39,903 nt of DNA from Bacteroidia bacterium (GTDB taxonomy: Bacteria; Bacteroidota; Bacteroidia; Bacteroidales; Azobacteroidaceae): assembly GCA_025996895.1 (NCBI GenBank), contig BNTW01000019.1:1-39903 (forward strand), written 5' to 3'. This document shows positions 16,252 to 25,092 of the stretch, piece by piece. The position numbers and the translations under genes are program-made. The stretch's first letter is position 1, and every line of letters begins with the position of its first letter. The notes beneath the pieces are model-generated. The model was not told where the DNA came from and ran no database searches. It saw nothing but the letters and a program-made list of their open reading frames with translations.

Positions 16252-17241
16252 ATGGATATATCAAGAAAAAAGTTTTTACGCACTTGCGGCTCTATCCTTG
16301 CCGGAGGTACGGTAGTAGGCGTATCCGGTGTATTGTTAAATAAGTCGCATTCGGAAGGTGCAGGCATTTCGTCAGGTGACCTTCGTCCGGCGGAAAATGG
16401 TGCGTTTGCTTCTCCTTACCGGCAAATTGCTTCGTTTGCTACGCCCGGCATTGTGGAAGGTTTTGAATTGCACAACGACCAATTGTATGTCGTGGCATCG
16501 AATCTTGTTTCGGTATTCGACCACGCCGGCAAATTGCTTCACCGCTTTTCGTCCGGCGAAACCATCCGGGATATTGCCGTCAATGACAACGGTATTTACA
16601 TTCTTTACACAACAAAAATCAAAGTGTTTTCCCACGAAGGCGAATTGCAAAGAGAGTGGGAGGCATGCAGCGAACTTTCCGGCTATTGCTCGATGGTTTT
16701 GGCGGAAGATTATGTATTTGTAACCGATGTAGTAAATAAAAATATCTGCAAATATACGAAAGACGGCGATTTTGTTCAATTTATCAACAGTCCGAACGAT
16801 TTTATTATTCCGAGTTATACCTTTGCCATTGAGTATGTTAATGGTGTTTTGTATTGTTCCAATTCTGGCAGGCATCAGGTAGAAAGTTATACTTTGGACG
16901 GAGAATATCTCGGTACTTTCGGCAAAGCAGGAGGCGCTCCCGGCTTGTTTACCGGTTGCTGTAATCCAGTTTATCTGACTTATACGGACAATGGCGAAAT
17001 CATTACCTCCGAAAAAGGCGACCCGCGAATCAGCTGTTACGGAAGCGACGGACAATTCAGAAACATATTGCTCGACAGTAAATCGCTGGGAGGAGGAAAT
17101 TCCGCGTATGATGTGAAAGTACAAAAAGACAAGATTTTCATCGCCGGAAAAAACAAAGTTTCCGTTTTCCGTTACGACGAATCGTTGGCGGCAAATGCCG
17201 CTTGTTCGACCTGCGGAATCAGTTGTCCGTTGAAAGTTTAA
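16252..17241 (+). CDS. Exported NHL-like beta-propeller with Cys-rich tail
   Basis: The N-terminus MDISRKKFLRTCGSILAGG resembles a Tat-type signal (S-R-K-K-F-L with a hydrophobic core after it), almost the same as in the next gene. The body, about residues 60-315, has six-bladed NHL/6-bladed propeller features (LVSVFDHAGKLLHRF, KIKVFSHEGELQREW, QVESYTLDGEYLGTFGKAG). The tail AACSTCGISCPLKV carries three Cys (C-x2-C-x3-C), which might bind a metal or join a cluster. The final LKV and stop are made by the start of hairpin repeat C. It probably works with the polyferredoxin encoded next. A DNA- or sugar-binding role seems less likely given the context. Confidence 0.75.
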   Translation: MDISRKKFLRTCGSILAGGTVVGVSGVLLNKSHSEGAGISSGDLRPAENGAFASPYRQIASFATPGIVEGFELHNDQLYVVASNLVSVFDHAGKLLHRFSSGETIRDIAVNDNGIYILYTTKIKVFSHEGELQREWEACSELSGYCSMVLAEDYVFVTDVVNKNICKYTKDGDFVQFINSPNDFIIPSYTFAIEYVNGVLYCSNSGRHQVESYTLDGEYLGTFGKAGGAPGLFTGCCNPVYLTYTDNGEIITSEKGDPRISCYGSDGQFRNILLDSKSLGGGNSAYDVKVQKDKIFIAGKNKVSVFRYDESLAANAACSTCGISCPLKV

Positions 17242-17337
17242 AGTTTCAAGTTTCGAGTTTCGAGTTTCAAGTTTAAGGTTGAGTAACCCAAACCTGAAAC
17301 TTGAAACCTGAAACCTAAAACATAAAACTTGAAACAT
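17234..17337. repeat. Heptamer hairpin repeat, copy C (full)
   Basis: Left arm of AGTTTCA/AGTTTCG/AGTTTAA units, centre GGTTGAGTAACCC, right arm of ACCTGAA/ACTTGAA units. The first unit overlaps the end of the propeller gene and provides its last codons and stop. Confidence 0.85.
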
Positions 17338-17348
17338 AAAAAAAGATT

Positions 17349-17915
17349 ATGAACGAAAATAAAAATAATCCGATTACGCGCAAGAAATTTCTGCGAATGT
17401 GCGGCTCCATAGTGGCGGGGGCGGCTGTCGTATCCGTATCGGGCGTGATGGCGAAGAAAGCGTTTTCGGGACAAGCAAGTTACTTTTGGCAGATAGACCC
17501 CAGCAAATGTACTTTTTGCGGTCGCTGTGAAACGGATTGCGTACTTCCTGTTTCGGCGGTAAAATGTATCCATGCCAACCGGGTTTGCGGCTATTGCGAT
17601 TTGTGCGGCGGATACTATCGCGCCAATGTGAAAGACTTGAATACAGCTGCCGAAAATCTGCGGTGTCCCACCGGCGCCATTGCCCGTAAATTTGTAGAAG
17701 ACCCTTATTTTGAATATACAATAAGCGAAGATTTGTGCAACGGATGCGGAAAATGCGCAAAAGGATGTAATTCTTTCGGCAACGGCTCGCTCTATTTGCA
17801 AGTCAAACAGGAATTGTGCAAAGGCTGTAACGAATGTAAAATAGCGAAAGTTTGTCCTTCAGGAGCAATACAGCGCGTTCCGATGGAGAAAGCGTATATG
17901 CTGAAAGATGCATGA
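17349..17915 (+). CDS. Exported 4Fe-4S polyferredoxin (NapG/MauM-like)
   Basis: The N-terminal ITRKKFLRMCGSIVAGA is a Tat-like signal near-identical to that of the preceding gene, pointing to export of a folded cofactor protein. Cys clusters for three to four 4Fe-4S centres are visible: CTFCGRCETDC near residues 56-66, CGYCDLC near 82-88 with a later CPTGAI, CNGCGKCAKGC near 130-140, and CKGCNECKIAKVCPSGAI near 158-175. It likely carries electrons outside the inner membrane between the membrane Fe-S protein (18779-20095) and the propeller proteins. Direct partners are inferred from gene order only. Confidence 0.85.
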   Translation: MNENKNNPITRKKFLRMCGSIVAGAAVVSVSGVMAKKAFSGQASYFWQIDPSKCTFCGRCETDCVLPVSAVKCIHANRVCGYCDLCGGYYRANVKDLNTAAENLRCPTGAIARKFVEDPYFEYTISEDLCNGCGKCAKGCNSFGNGSLYLQVKQELCKGCNECKIAKVCPSGAIQRVPMEKAYMLKDA

Positions 17916-17948
17916 TTTTATATATTGAATATAATATAATAAAATAAT

Positions 17949-18551
17949 ATGAAAGCAAGAGAAGAATTTCGTTTGGAAGATTACCGGCAAGAAAGATTAA
18001 CAATTGACATCGTTTGGGCTAATATCTTTGGCGTTTTAATATTAATTCCCATTGCATTCATTTTTGGATTGCCCTATTATCTAATATGGAAGGATACTTT
18101 TAGTCTCGATGCTTTTGACGAATTTGTTTCAAAACATATAGGTTTTTCATTTCCTTTAATTGCATTTGCTGTCCTTGTTTTAGGAATTATTGCTCATGAA
18201 TTAATTCATGGAATCTTTTGGGCGCAATACGCAAAAAATGGTTTTAAGTCTATCAAATTCGGCATTTTATTAAAAATGTTAACTCCCTATTGTCATTGCA
18301 AAGAAGCGCTAAAAGTGAAACACTACATTATCGGAGCAGTTATGCCAGCAATAATCTTAGGAATTATTCCGTCAATAATCGCTATTTGTATTGGTAACAT
18401 AGGATTATTGGCTTTTGGAATCATTTTCACAATGGCTGCTGCTGGAGACTTTCTGATAATAAATCTTCTACGAAAGGAAAATAAAGAAGACTGGGTACAA
18501 GACCATCCGTCGGAAGCCGGTTGTTATATTTATAGAAAAAATAACGAATAA
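17949..18551 (+). CDS. DUF3267-type putative membrane zinc metalloprotease
   Basis: Membrane protein of 200 residues with hydrophobic segments near 22-48, 63-85, 125-147 and 150-172. The motif AHELIHGIFWAQY near 80-92 contains HExxH, as in DUF3267 putative zincins. The codon use is visibly more AT-rich than in the flanking redox genes, and no hairpin repeat separates it from its neighbours. It may be a later insertion in the locus together with the small gene that follows. Substrate unknown. Confidence 0.75.
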   Translation: MKAREEFRLEDYRQERLTIDIVWANIFGVLILIPIAFIFGLPYYLIWKDTFSLDAFDEFVSKHIGFSFPLIAFAVLVLGIIAHELIHGIFWAQYAKNGFKSIKFGILLKMLTPYCHCKEALKVKHYIIGAVMPAIILGIIPSIIAICIGNIGLLAFGIIFTMAAAGDFLIINLLRKENKEDWVQDHPSEAGCYIYRKNNE

Positions 18552-18552
18552 T

Positions 18553-18777
18553 ATGTTAGAAAAAGAAGAACACTTGAACGAAGTTCCGCAGGAATTGCAG
18601 GAATTGTTTGAAAAAGAAGCGGAAGCAAAAGATTTCTTCGAAACGCTATCCAAGTCATACAAACGGGGATATTGCGATTGGGTGGGCGCTGCCAAGCAAG
18701 AAGCCACGAGGAAAACAAGAGCTGAGAAAGCTATTTTAATGCTTAAAAATAAACAGAAAACACTTAAAACGGTATAG
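18553..18777 (+). CDS. YdeI/OmdA-family small protein
   Basis: A 74-residue, highly charged helical protein. The segment ELFEKEAEAKDFFETLSKSYKRGYCDW and the Lys/Arg-rich tail (KQEATRKTRAEKAILMLKNK) match the YdeI/OmpD-associated (OmdA) pattern. It starts one base after the preceding stop and ends one base before the next start, so the three genes are tightly packed. Family recognition is moderate; function is poorly known. Confidence 0.7.
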   Translation: MLEKEEHLNEVPQELQELFEKEAEAKDFFETLSKSYKRGYCDWVGAAKQEATRKTRAEKAILMLKNKQKTLKTV

Positions 18778-18778
18778 T

Positions 18779-20095
18779 ATGCAGAAAGTTTTTTCCATAC
18801 TAAGCCTGTTACTCCTTTCGGTAACCGCTCAGGCGCAACGGTTTCCCAAGCCTGATTTTGAATCGGGTTATCAGTATCCTCAATTGCAATATGCCCTTCC
18901 GAACGAAATGCTTTGGGTGATAGTCGATTTGATTTTGTTGGTCGTTATGATGAGTATTGTGGCTTATGCCGTTATCCGAAAAAAAACGCGCAAACCGGTC
19001 TTTTGGGTTTCCATTATTTCGGTGGCTTATTTCGGCTTTTTCCGCAGCGGATGCGTATGCAGTATCGGCTCTATTCAGAATGTCGCTTTGGCATTGGTCG
19101 ATAATTCCTACACCATTCCTTTGGTGGTGTTGCTCTTTTTTCTCCTGCCTATCATTTTTACGCTATTGTTTGGAAGAGTGTTTTGCGCAGGCGTATGTCC
19201 CTTGGGCGCCTTGCAGGAAATAGTCAATATCAAAAGTTACCGGATATCCCGGTCGGTAGCCGCCGTTCTGGGTATGATTCCTTGGATATATTTGATTTTC
19301 GCCATATTATACGCCGTTACACGAAGCAGTTTCCTTATTTGCCGTTTCGACCCGTTTGTCGGAATATTCCGTTTGGGAGGCGACATCGGACTGATTTCAT
19401 TTGGCGTGTTGTTGCTCATCGCTTCAATTTTTACCGGACGACCGTTCTGTCGTTTCATTTGTCCTTATGGCGCTTTGCTAAGCCTTTTTTCCCGCGTATC
19501 CATTTGGAAAATAAAAATGACCCCCACTTGCATCAATTGTGAATTGTGTCACAACGCCTGTCCGGTCGATGCCATTCTGCCCGTGTATGAAAACAAGGTA
19601 AAAGAAACGCGCTTGCAAGGCGTAAAAAGAATCTTACTGTATTTGATTGTGTTGCCGGTAATGTGTATCACAGGCGCATTGATATTGCGGACGATAAGCG
19701 ATTCGCTCAGTACCGCCCACAAAGACGTGCGATTATACGAACAAGTGATGCAAAACGAAAAAGACCCGCAAAACGTTTTATCCCCTGATTTGGAAGCTTT
19801 TTACGGACAAGGAGGCGTTGTCGAAGAAATAAAAGAACGAGCCGATAAAATTCAATCGGAATTTAAAATTTATTCAACCATTGCCGGCGGATTGATTGGC
19901 TTGGTTATCGGTTTTACGTTGATTGGTTTATCGGTAAAACGTTCCCGGAAAACGTATGAAATCGACGATGCCAAATGTGTGAATTGTGCGAAATGTTTTA
20001 GTTATTGTCCACAGAATAAAAATAGTTTCGAGTTTAAGGTTTCGAGTTTAAAGGTTGAAAAACCGGAACCTGAAACCTTAAACCCGAAACCTTAA
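18779..20095 (+). CDS. NapH/NosR-like membrane-bound 4Fe-4S protein
   Basis: A polytopic Fe-S protein that in related systems (NapH, NosR, RsxB-like) passes electrons across or along the inner membrane. An N-terminal signal (ILSLLLLSVTAQAQ) is followed by about five to six membrane helices. The two CxxxCP motifs typical of the family are present: FCAGVCPLGALQE near 137-149 and FCRFICPYGALLS near 222-234. A 4Fe-4S motif CINCELCHNACPVDAI lies near 252-267. After another helix near 280-300 and 370-390 comes CVNCAKCFSYCPQ near 400-412. The last 22 or so residues (from NSFEFKV) are encoded by hairpin repeat D and are probably not native to the fold. Confidence 0.88.
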   Translation: MQKVFSILSLLLLSVTAQAQRFPKPDFESGYQYPQLQYALPNEMLWVIVDLILLVVMMSIVAYAVIRKKTRKPVFWVSIISVAYFGFFRSGCVCSIGSIQNVALALVDNSYTIPLVVLLFFLLPIIFTLLFGRVFCAGVCPLGALQEIVNIKSYRISRSVAAVLGMIPWIYLIFAILYAVTRSSFLICRFDPFVGIFRLGGDIGLISFGVLLLIASIFTGRPFCRFICPYGALLSLFSRVSIWKIKMTPTCINCELCHNACPVDAILPVYENKVKETRLQGVKRILLYLIVLPVMCITGALILRTISDSLSTAHKDVRLYEQVMQNEKDPQNVLSPDLEAFYGQGGVVEEIKERADKIQSEFKIYSTIAGGLIGLVIGFTLIGLSVKRSRKTYEIDDAKCVNCAKCFSYCPQNKNSFEFKVSSLKVEKPEPETLNPKP

Positions 20096-20097
20096 AC
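20024..20097. repeat. Heptamer hairpin repeat, copy D (in 3' end of CDS)
   Basis: Left arm AGTTTCGAGTTTAAGGTTTC, centre GGTTGAAAAACCGG, right arm of ACCTGAA/ACCTTAA/ACCCGAA units. It encodes the C-terminal extension of the NapH-like protein, including the stop codon. Confidence 0.85.
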
Positions 20098-20104
20098 TTT
20101 TTTT

Positions 20105-21865
20105 ATGAATAAAAAAATTATAAGAAACATTGCGATTGTATCGGCCATCTTCATTGTCGCTTTTTCAATCATGCTGATAACGAATTATTTTCAGGTAAAA
20201 GGCGTCAATCCGCTGCAAACGGAAGTGATTGAAACTTTGAAACAAATTAACGACGAAAATGCCAACAACACCGAATTGCAGGAACAAATCCGCCAATTAG
20301 ACCTGCTGGCCCGCCGGGCTTATTTTGTACGCATGGACCATTTAATGACAGGCGTTTACATCCTTGTGGCCATGCTGGCTGTGTTTTTGGTATCATTGCA
20401 TCTTTATTATGCCGACAGTAAACAGATCCCCGATAAAAAAATCGACCCGATAGACGATTGGGTAATCAAGACCAATGCCCGCAGGTATATTGGCTGGGTG
20501 GCCGGTGTGTTGGTGGTGGCAGCACTCGTTTTTGTGGGGCTATCTTCTCCTTATTTTAAGGACCTTAAGAATCTTAAGGGGCTTAAGGAACTTAAGGAAG
20601 AAACTCTTGTAGAAAGCGAAGCCATTGAGCCGGAAGAAGCGCCAATCGCAGAGCCTCAAGAAGAACCACTCACCGCCGCAGTAGATACCATCGCCGTAGA
20701 AACCGAAGAAATTTCCAAAGTCACATCCAATGGTTTTCGTGGAAACAATTCGAATGCTCTATCTACGGCCAAAAGCGTACCTACCAAGTGGAATTTGAGT
20801 ACCGGCGAGAATATCGCTTGGAAAAGCAAGATTCCCCGGCAAGGTTTCAATTCTCCTGTAATAAACGGCAATAAAGTATTTATCAGCGGTGCAGATAATG
20901 AAGCCCGCGAGTTGTATTGCTACCATCTGAATACCGGCGAACAACTCTGGAAATTGGCAGCCGACAATATTCCCGGTTCGCCTGCACAAATGCCGAAAAC
21001 CACCAATGATACCGGTCTTGCCGCATCAACCGTTGCCACCAACGGCAAACAGGTTTGCGCCATTTTTGCCTCCGGCGATTTGATTTGCGCCGATATGGAC
21101 GGCAAACAGCTTTGGGCGAAAAACATTGGCGTACCGTCTAACCATTACGGATATGCCTCTTCCTTGCTGACATTCGGCAATTCGCTTATCGTACAATACG
21201 ATAACAGCAACGGACCTAAAGTCGTAGCCTTGGATATGGCGACCGGCAAAGAACGCTGGAGCAAAAGCCGGACAGATAAAATCACCTGGAGTTCGCCTAT
21301 CATCGCTTATGTGGACAAAAAACCGCAATTGGTGTTAATGGGAAATCCGGGCATCACGGCTTACAATCCGGGCAATGGGGAACAATATTGGCGAGTAGAA
21401 GGATTTAGCGGCGAGGTTGCTTCCAGTCCGTGCAGTTCCGCCAACATTGTGTTCGGAGCCAGTGAATATGCCGCATTGATTGCCGTGGATGCCATCACCG
21501 GCGAAAAACTGTGGGAAGCCAGTGATTACCTGCCGGAAGTATCGTCACCGGTTGCTACAAAAGATAATGTCTATCTTGCCACAAGTTATGGCGTTTTGGC
21601 TTGTTACGATGCCAAAACCGGAACATTGAAACAATCCCACGAATTGAATACCGAATTTTATTCTTCGCCGGTCATTGTCGAAGGCAAATTATTCGTTTTC
21701 AGCAACGAAGGCAAAATGTTTATTTATACCGCCAACAACGATTTCAAGCAGATAACTTCGTTTGAAACCGGCGAAAAAACATTTGCCACCCCGGCATTTA
21801 CGGATGGTAAAATCGTGGTTCGCACAGAGAATACTCTCTATTGCGTAGCATCAAAAAAATCGTAA
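20105..21865 (+). CDS. Membrane protein with three helices and PQQ-like beta-propeller
   Basis: Hydrophobic segments lie near residues 8-27, 78-100 and 127-148. A short Lys/Leu tract follows (FKDLKNLKGLKELKEE, encoded by a CTTAAG repeat), then an acidic Pro-rich linker. The propeller begins at NGFRGNNSNALS near 210, with blades such as CYHLNTGEQLWKLA, ALDMATGKERWSK, AVDAITGEKLWEA and CYDAKTGTLKQ. The C-terminal domain thus hangs on a membrane base. It lies between the NapH-like gene and the NuoE/F fusion, one base from the latter, and may connect the membrane and extracytoplasmic parts of the system (inference). Confidence 0.83.
   Translation: MNKKIIRNIAIVSAIFIVAFSIMLITNYFQVKGVNPLQTEVIETLKQINDENANNTELQEQIRQLDLLARRAYFVRMDHLMTGVYILVAMLAVFLVSLHLYYADSKQIPDKKIDPIDDWVIKTNARRYIGWVAGVLVVAALVFVGLSSPYFKDLKNLKGLKELKEETLVESEAIEPEEAPIAEPQEEPLTAAVDTIAVETEEISKVTSNGFRGNNSNALSTAKSVPTKWNLSTGENIAWKSKIPRQGFNSPVINGNKVFISGADNEARELYCYHLNTGEQLWKLAADNIPGSPAQMPKTTNDTGLAASTVATNGKQVCAIFASGDLICADMDGKQLWAKNIGVPSNHYGYASSLLTFGNSLIVQYDNSNGPKVVALDMATGKERWSKSRTDKITWSSPIIAYVDKKPQLVLMGNPGITAYNPGNGEQYWRVEGFSGEVASSPCSSANIVFGASEYAALIAVDAITGEKLWEASDYLPEVSSPVATKDNVYLATSYGVLACYDAKTGTLKQSHELNTEFYSSPVIVEGKLFVFSNEGKMFIYTANNDFKQITSFETGEKTFATPAFTDGKIVVRTENTLYCVASKKS
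20555..20596 (+). repeat. CTTAAG repeat, five units with 9-base period (copy 1)
   Basis: T/CTTAAG hexamers start at 20555 (TTTAAG), 20564, 20573, 20582 and 20591, an exact 9-base period. They encode the LKxLKxLK stretch directly after the third membrane helix. Confidence 0.85.
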
Positions 21866-21866
21866 T

Positions 21867-24254
21867 ATGGCATGTAATTGTGAAAATAATCCGGCAGAAA
21901 CCGCTCAATTCCTGATTGAGCAAACAGATGCCATCATTGACAGGATAGGGAAGGAGCGTTCGACTATTATCCCTCTGTTGCAGGCATTGCAGGCGGAATT
22001 CAACTATCTGCCCTACGATGCCATCGAACGAGTGTATGAACGCACCGAAATCGACCGCGCACAATTGATTAGCGTTTCCACATTTTATTCCCAGTTCAGG
22101 CATATTCCATTGGGAAAACACCTGATAAAAGTCTGTACCGGAACGGCTTGCCATGTGAAAGGTGCGAGCAATGTGTATGATGCTTTTATCCGCCAATTGG
22201 AAATAGAAGAAGGTGGTACCACTACCAAAGACAAACTGTTTTCGGTGGAAAAAATCGCCTGTCTGGGCTGTTGCACCTTGGCGCCTGTGGTGCAGGTAGA
22301 TGAAAAGATTTACGGTCATGTCATGCCGGGGCGGGTGAATGAAGTGATTGACGATTTTCTGGAACTGCAACAAGGCAAAGAAAAGGAAGAAACAGCCGGT
22401 GCGAAAAAACAGATTTCCGGAGAAGTCCGTCTGGGAATGGGTTCGTGCTGTATGGCAAGCGGTTCGTCGGATATCTACCAGGAGCTAAAAAATTCATCGG
22501 CGCAGTTAGGCATTGAAGTCACGATCAAATCGGTGGGTTGCGTAGGCGTTTGTAACAAGGTACCCTTGATTGATGTGATGGGCGCTGACGGTGAAATCAC
22601 TCGTTATCCCAATGTGAAAGCAATTGAGATAAAAGAAATACTTCACCACCATTTCAAACCTGCCGGTTATTTGAAACGCTTGAAAAATACCATTTTAGGT
22701 AATATCGACACTTTTCATACCGACATTACCTGGGATAATGTGGTTTGGAAATCCGAAAATGAACGTACCGGCATCATTAACAGCTTTTTATACAATCAGA
22801 AACATATATCAACCGAAGGTTGTGGAATATTAACTCCCTTAAATATAGACGAATACTGTACGCATGGCGGTTTTGATGCACTCAAGAAAGTCCTTGCCGG
22901 AACACGCGAACAGGTAGTAAAAACGGTGTTGCAAAGCGGCTTGCGTGGACGGGGCGGCGGCGGATTCCTTACCGGAAAGAAATGGGAAATTGTCGCATCA
23001 TCCGAAAGCAATCGTAAATATGTGATTTGCAACGGCGATGAGGGCGACCCCGGTGCATTTATGGACAGGATGATGCTCGAATCGTATCCTTTCCGCATCA
23101 TCGAAGGGATGTTGATTGCCGCGTATGCCGTAGGAGCGGATAAAGGAATCTTTTACATCCGTGCCGAATATCCTTTGGCGGTTATACGCATCAAAAAGGC
23201 GATAGAAATATGCCAGGAACGAGGATGGATTGGTCAACAGATAGCTCATAGTGATTTTTCGTTGGATGTTAGCGTGTTTGAGGGCGCCGGCGCTTTTGTC
23301 TGCGGAGAAGAAACCGCCCTCATCGCCTCCATTGAAGGTGACCGCGGATTTCCCAAGCAACGTCCGCCGTATCCCGCCGTGCGGGGATTGAATGGTTTGC
23401 CTACCTTGGTAAATAATGTGGAAACGCTCAGTCAGGTTTCTTTCATTGTGCGTCATGGAGCGGAAAATTACAGCAGTGTGGGAACGGAAAACAGCAAGGG
23501 AACCAAGGTTTTTGCTCTGGCCGGAAAAATCAATCACGGCGGATTGATAGAAGTACCGATGGGCATCACGCTCAATCAGATTATCAACGACATAGGCGGC
23601 GGTGTGGAAGGCGGTCAGAAACTCAAAGCCGTCCAAATCGGCGGACCTTCGGGCGGATGTATTCCGGCGGAACTCTGCGATATGCCGGTCGATTTCGATG
23701 CACTGAGTCATATCGGCGCCATGATGGGTTCGGGCGGATTGGTAGTGTTGAGCGAAAGTGATTGCATGGTCGATGTAGCCCGTTATTTTTTAAGTTTTAC
23801 CTGCGACCAGTCCTGCGGAAAATGCACGTTTTGCCGGGTAGGTACGCGGCGGATGCTTGATTTACTGAATAAAATATGCAGTGGAAAAGCATCGATGGCA
23901 GACATCGACTTGTTGGAAGAATTAGCATTGAACATCAAAAATTCTTCTTTGTGCGCCTTAGGAAAAACGGCGCCGAATCCGGTACTAACCACCCTGAAAT
24001 ATTTCCGGCACGAATACGAAGAACATGTGAATGGCATCTGCAAGACAGGCACTTGCAAGGACATGGTAAAATATGAGATAAGCGACGACTGTATCGGTTG
24101 CACAAAATGCGCCAAAGCCTGTCCGGTGGATGCCATACCCTACACGCCGTATCAGGTGCATACCATTGATGTGGATAAATGCGTGTTGTGCGGGCTTTGT
24201 ATTGAGGAATGTAGTTATGAGGCGATAAGGAAGGTGCGGAAGTTTCAAGTTTAA
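21867..24254 (+). CDS. NuoE-2Fe-2S-NuoF fusion: NAD(H)-linked diaphorase subunit (HndA/HndC-like)
   Basis: A 795-residue cytoplasmic flavo-iron-sulfur protein that would oxidise or reduce NAD(P)(H). Residues 1-165 are NuoE/HndA-like with Cys in VCTGTACHVKGA near 88-99 and CLGCC near 132-136. Residues 186-265 are a thioredoxin-like 2Fe-2S domain (MGSCCMASGSSDIYQEL; SVGCVGVCNKVPL). The NuoF part has GLRGRGGGGFLTGKKW (FMN) near 358, CNGDEGDPGAF (NADH) near 388, CGEETAL near 479 and SCGKCTFCRVGT (4Fe-4S) near 650. Two 4Fe-4S sites follow: CIGCTKCAKACP near 742 and CVLCGLCIEEC near 772. In many organisms these are three genes. The last residues, FQV plus stop, come from a repeat unit; the duplicated tail at 25143 reads FGEK, perhaps the older ending. 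Confidence 0.93.
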   Translation: MACNCENNPAETAQFLIEQTDAIIDRIGKERSTIIPLLQALQAEFNYLPYDAIERVYERTEIDRAQLISVSTFYSQFRHIPLGKHLIKVCTGTACHVKGASNVYDAFIRQLEIEEGGTTTKDKLFSVEKIACLGCCTLAPVVQVDEKIYGHVMPGRVNEVIDDFLELQQGKEKEETAGAKKQISGEVRLGMGSCCMASGSSDIYQELKNSSAQLGIEVTIKSVGCVGVCNKVPLIDVMGADGEITRYPNVKAIEIKEILHHHFKPAGYLKRLKNTILGNIDTFHTDITWDNVVWKSENERTGIINSFLYNQKHISTEGCGILTPLNIDEYCTHGGFDALKKVLAGTREQVVKTVLQSGLRGRGGGGFLTGKKWEIVASSESNRKYVICNGDEGDPGAFMDRMMLESYPFRIIEGMLIAAYAVGADKGIFYIRAEYPLAVIRIKKAIEICQERGWIGQQIAHSDFSLDVSVFEGAGAFVCGEETALIASIEGDRGFPKQRPPYPAVRGLNGLPTLVNNVETLSQVSFIVRHGAENYSSVGTENSKGTKVFALAGKINHGGLIEVPMGITLNQIINDIGGGVEGGQKLKAVQIGGPSGGCIPAELCDMPVDFDALSHIGAMMGSGGLVVLSESDCMVDVARYFLSFTCDQSCGKCTFCRVGTRRMLDLLNKICSGKASMADIDLLEELALNIKNSSLCALGKTAPNPVLTTLKYFRHEYEEHVNGICKTGTCKDMVKYEISDDCIGCTKCAKACPVDAIPYTPYQVHTIDVDKCVLCGLCIEECSYEAIRKVRKFQV
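24201..24228 (+). repeat. 28-bp direct repeat, copy 1 (3' end of NuoF-like gene)
   Basis: A 28-base stretch encoding IEECSYEAI of the last ferredoxin motif recurs exactly at 25143-25170. Weaker similarity extends on both sides. The two copies flank the KilA-N gene. Confidence 0.9.
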
Positions 24255-24285
24255 TGTTTTGTAATTGTATAAAATATATGGTTTT

Positions 24286-25092
24286 ATGGCAAAAATAAAT
24301 GTAAAAGGCACAGATATTGTGCTGATAAATAGAGAAAAAGAAGATTTTATTTCTTTAACGGATATTGCAAAAGTGAGAGATAGTCGTAGCGAGGTAGTCA
24401 TTCAAAATTGGATGCGCACTCGTATGACCATTGAATTACTTGGACTTTGGGAAACGCTATATAATCCAAATTTTAAACACATCGAATTCGATGTGTTTAA
24501 AAATCAAGCAGGGTTAAATGCTTTTGTCCTTTCGCCAAAACAGTGGATTGAAAAGACAAATGCTATTGGACTTGTGGCAAAATCAGGACGTTATGGTGGT
24601 ACGTTTGCTCATCGAGATATTGCCTTTGAATTTGCCTCGTGGATTTCAGTTGAATTTAAGTTATATTTAGTCAAAGAATTTCAACGTCTCAAAGAAGAAG
24701 AGCAGAAACAAATTGGTTGGACGGCTAAGCGCGAATTGGCGAAAATCAATTATCATATTCATACGGATGCTATAAAGCAAAATCTTATTCCAAAGGAACT
24801 TACGACTTTGCAAATTTCATACGTCTATGCCAATGAAGCCGATGTGTTGAATATGGCTTTATTTGGAATGACGGCAAAAGAATGGCGCGACAAAAATCCT
24901 GAATTGAAAGGCAATATCCGCGATTATGCCACAATTAACGAACTGATTTGTCTCTCGAATATGGAAAATTTGAACGCCGTTTTTATTAACGAAAATATTC
25001 CGCAACGCGAACGATTACAGAAACTCAACAAGATAGCAATTCAACAAATGACTGTTTTGCAGGAAGTTGAAAATAGGAAAATATTAAAATGA
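24286..25092 (+). CDS. KilA-N domain protein
   Basis: KilA-N proteins are DNA-binding proteins of phages and mobile regions. From ATG 24286 the protein begins MAKINVKGTDIVLINREKED followed by FISLTDIAKVRD, and has LGLWETLYNPNFKHIEFD and a GRYGGTFAHRDIAFEFASWIS core near residues 105-125, all typical of the family. The C-terminal half is helical and Lys/Glu-rich. A TTG seven codons upstream is possible but is less like family starts. It is AT-rich and lies between two copies of the NuoF-like 3' tail, so it looks like an inserted cassette. Its stop overlaps the ATG of the tail fragment. Confidence 0.88.
   Translation: MAKINVKGTDIVLINREKEDFISLTDIAKVRDSRSEVVIQNWMRTRMTIELLGLWETLYNPNFKHIEFDVFKNQAGLNAFVLSPKQWIEKTNAIGLVAKSGRYGGTFAHRDIAFEFASWISVEFKLYLVKEFQRLKEEEQKQIGWTAKRELAKINYHIHTDAIKQNLIPKELTTLQISYVYANEADVLNMALFGMTAKEWRDKNPELKGNIRDYATINELICLSNMENLNAVFINENIPQRERLQKLNKIAIQQMTVLQEVENRKILK

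Noticed and set aside
14660..17340. Heptamer tracts as a CRISPR array
   Set aside because: Units are 7 bases with no unique spacers, arranged as inverted arms, and no cas genes are near.
14761..17801. Long minus-strand frames (257 aa at 14761-15534, 321 aa at 16372-17337, 187 aa at 17238-17801)
   Set aside because: They are antisense to well-supported genes, have no start signals or recognisable domains, and parts are made of the repeat arms. They are shadows of the coding strand.
19540..19560. CELCH in the NapH-like protein as a haem c site (CxxCH)
   Set aside because: It is part of the standard 4Fe-4S motif CINCELCHNACP; no other CxxCH motif was seen in the locus.
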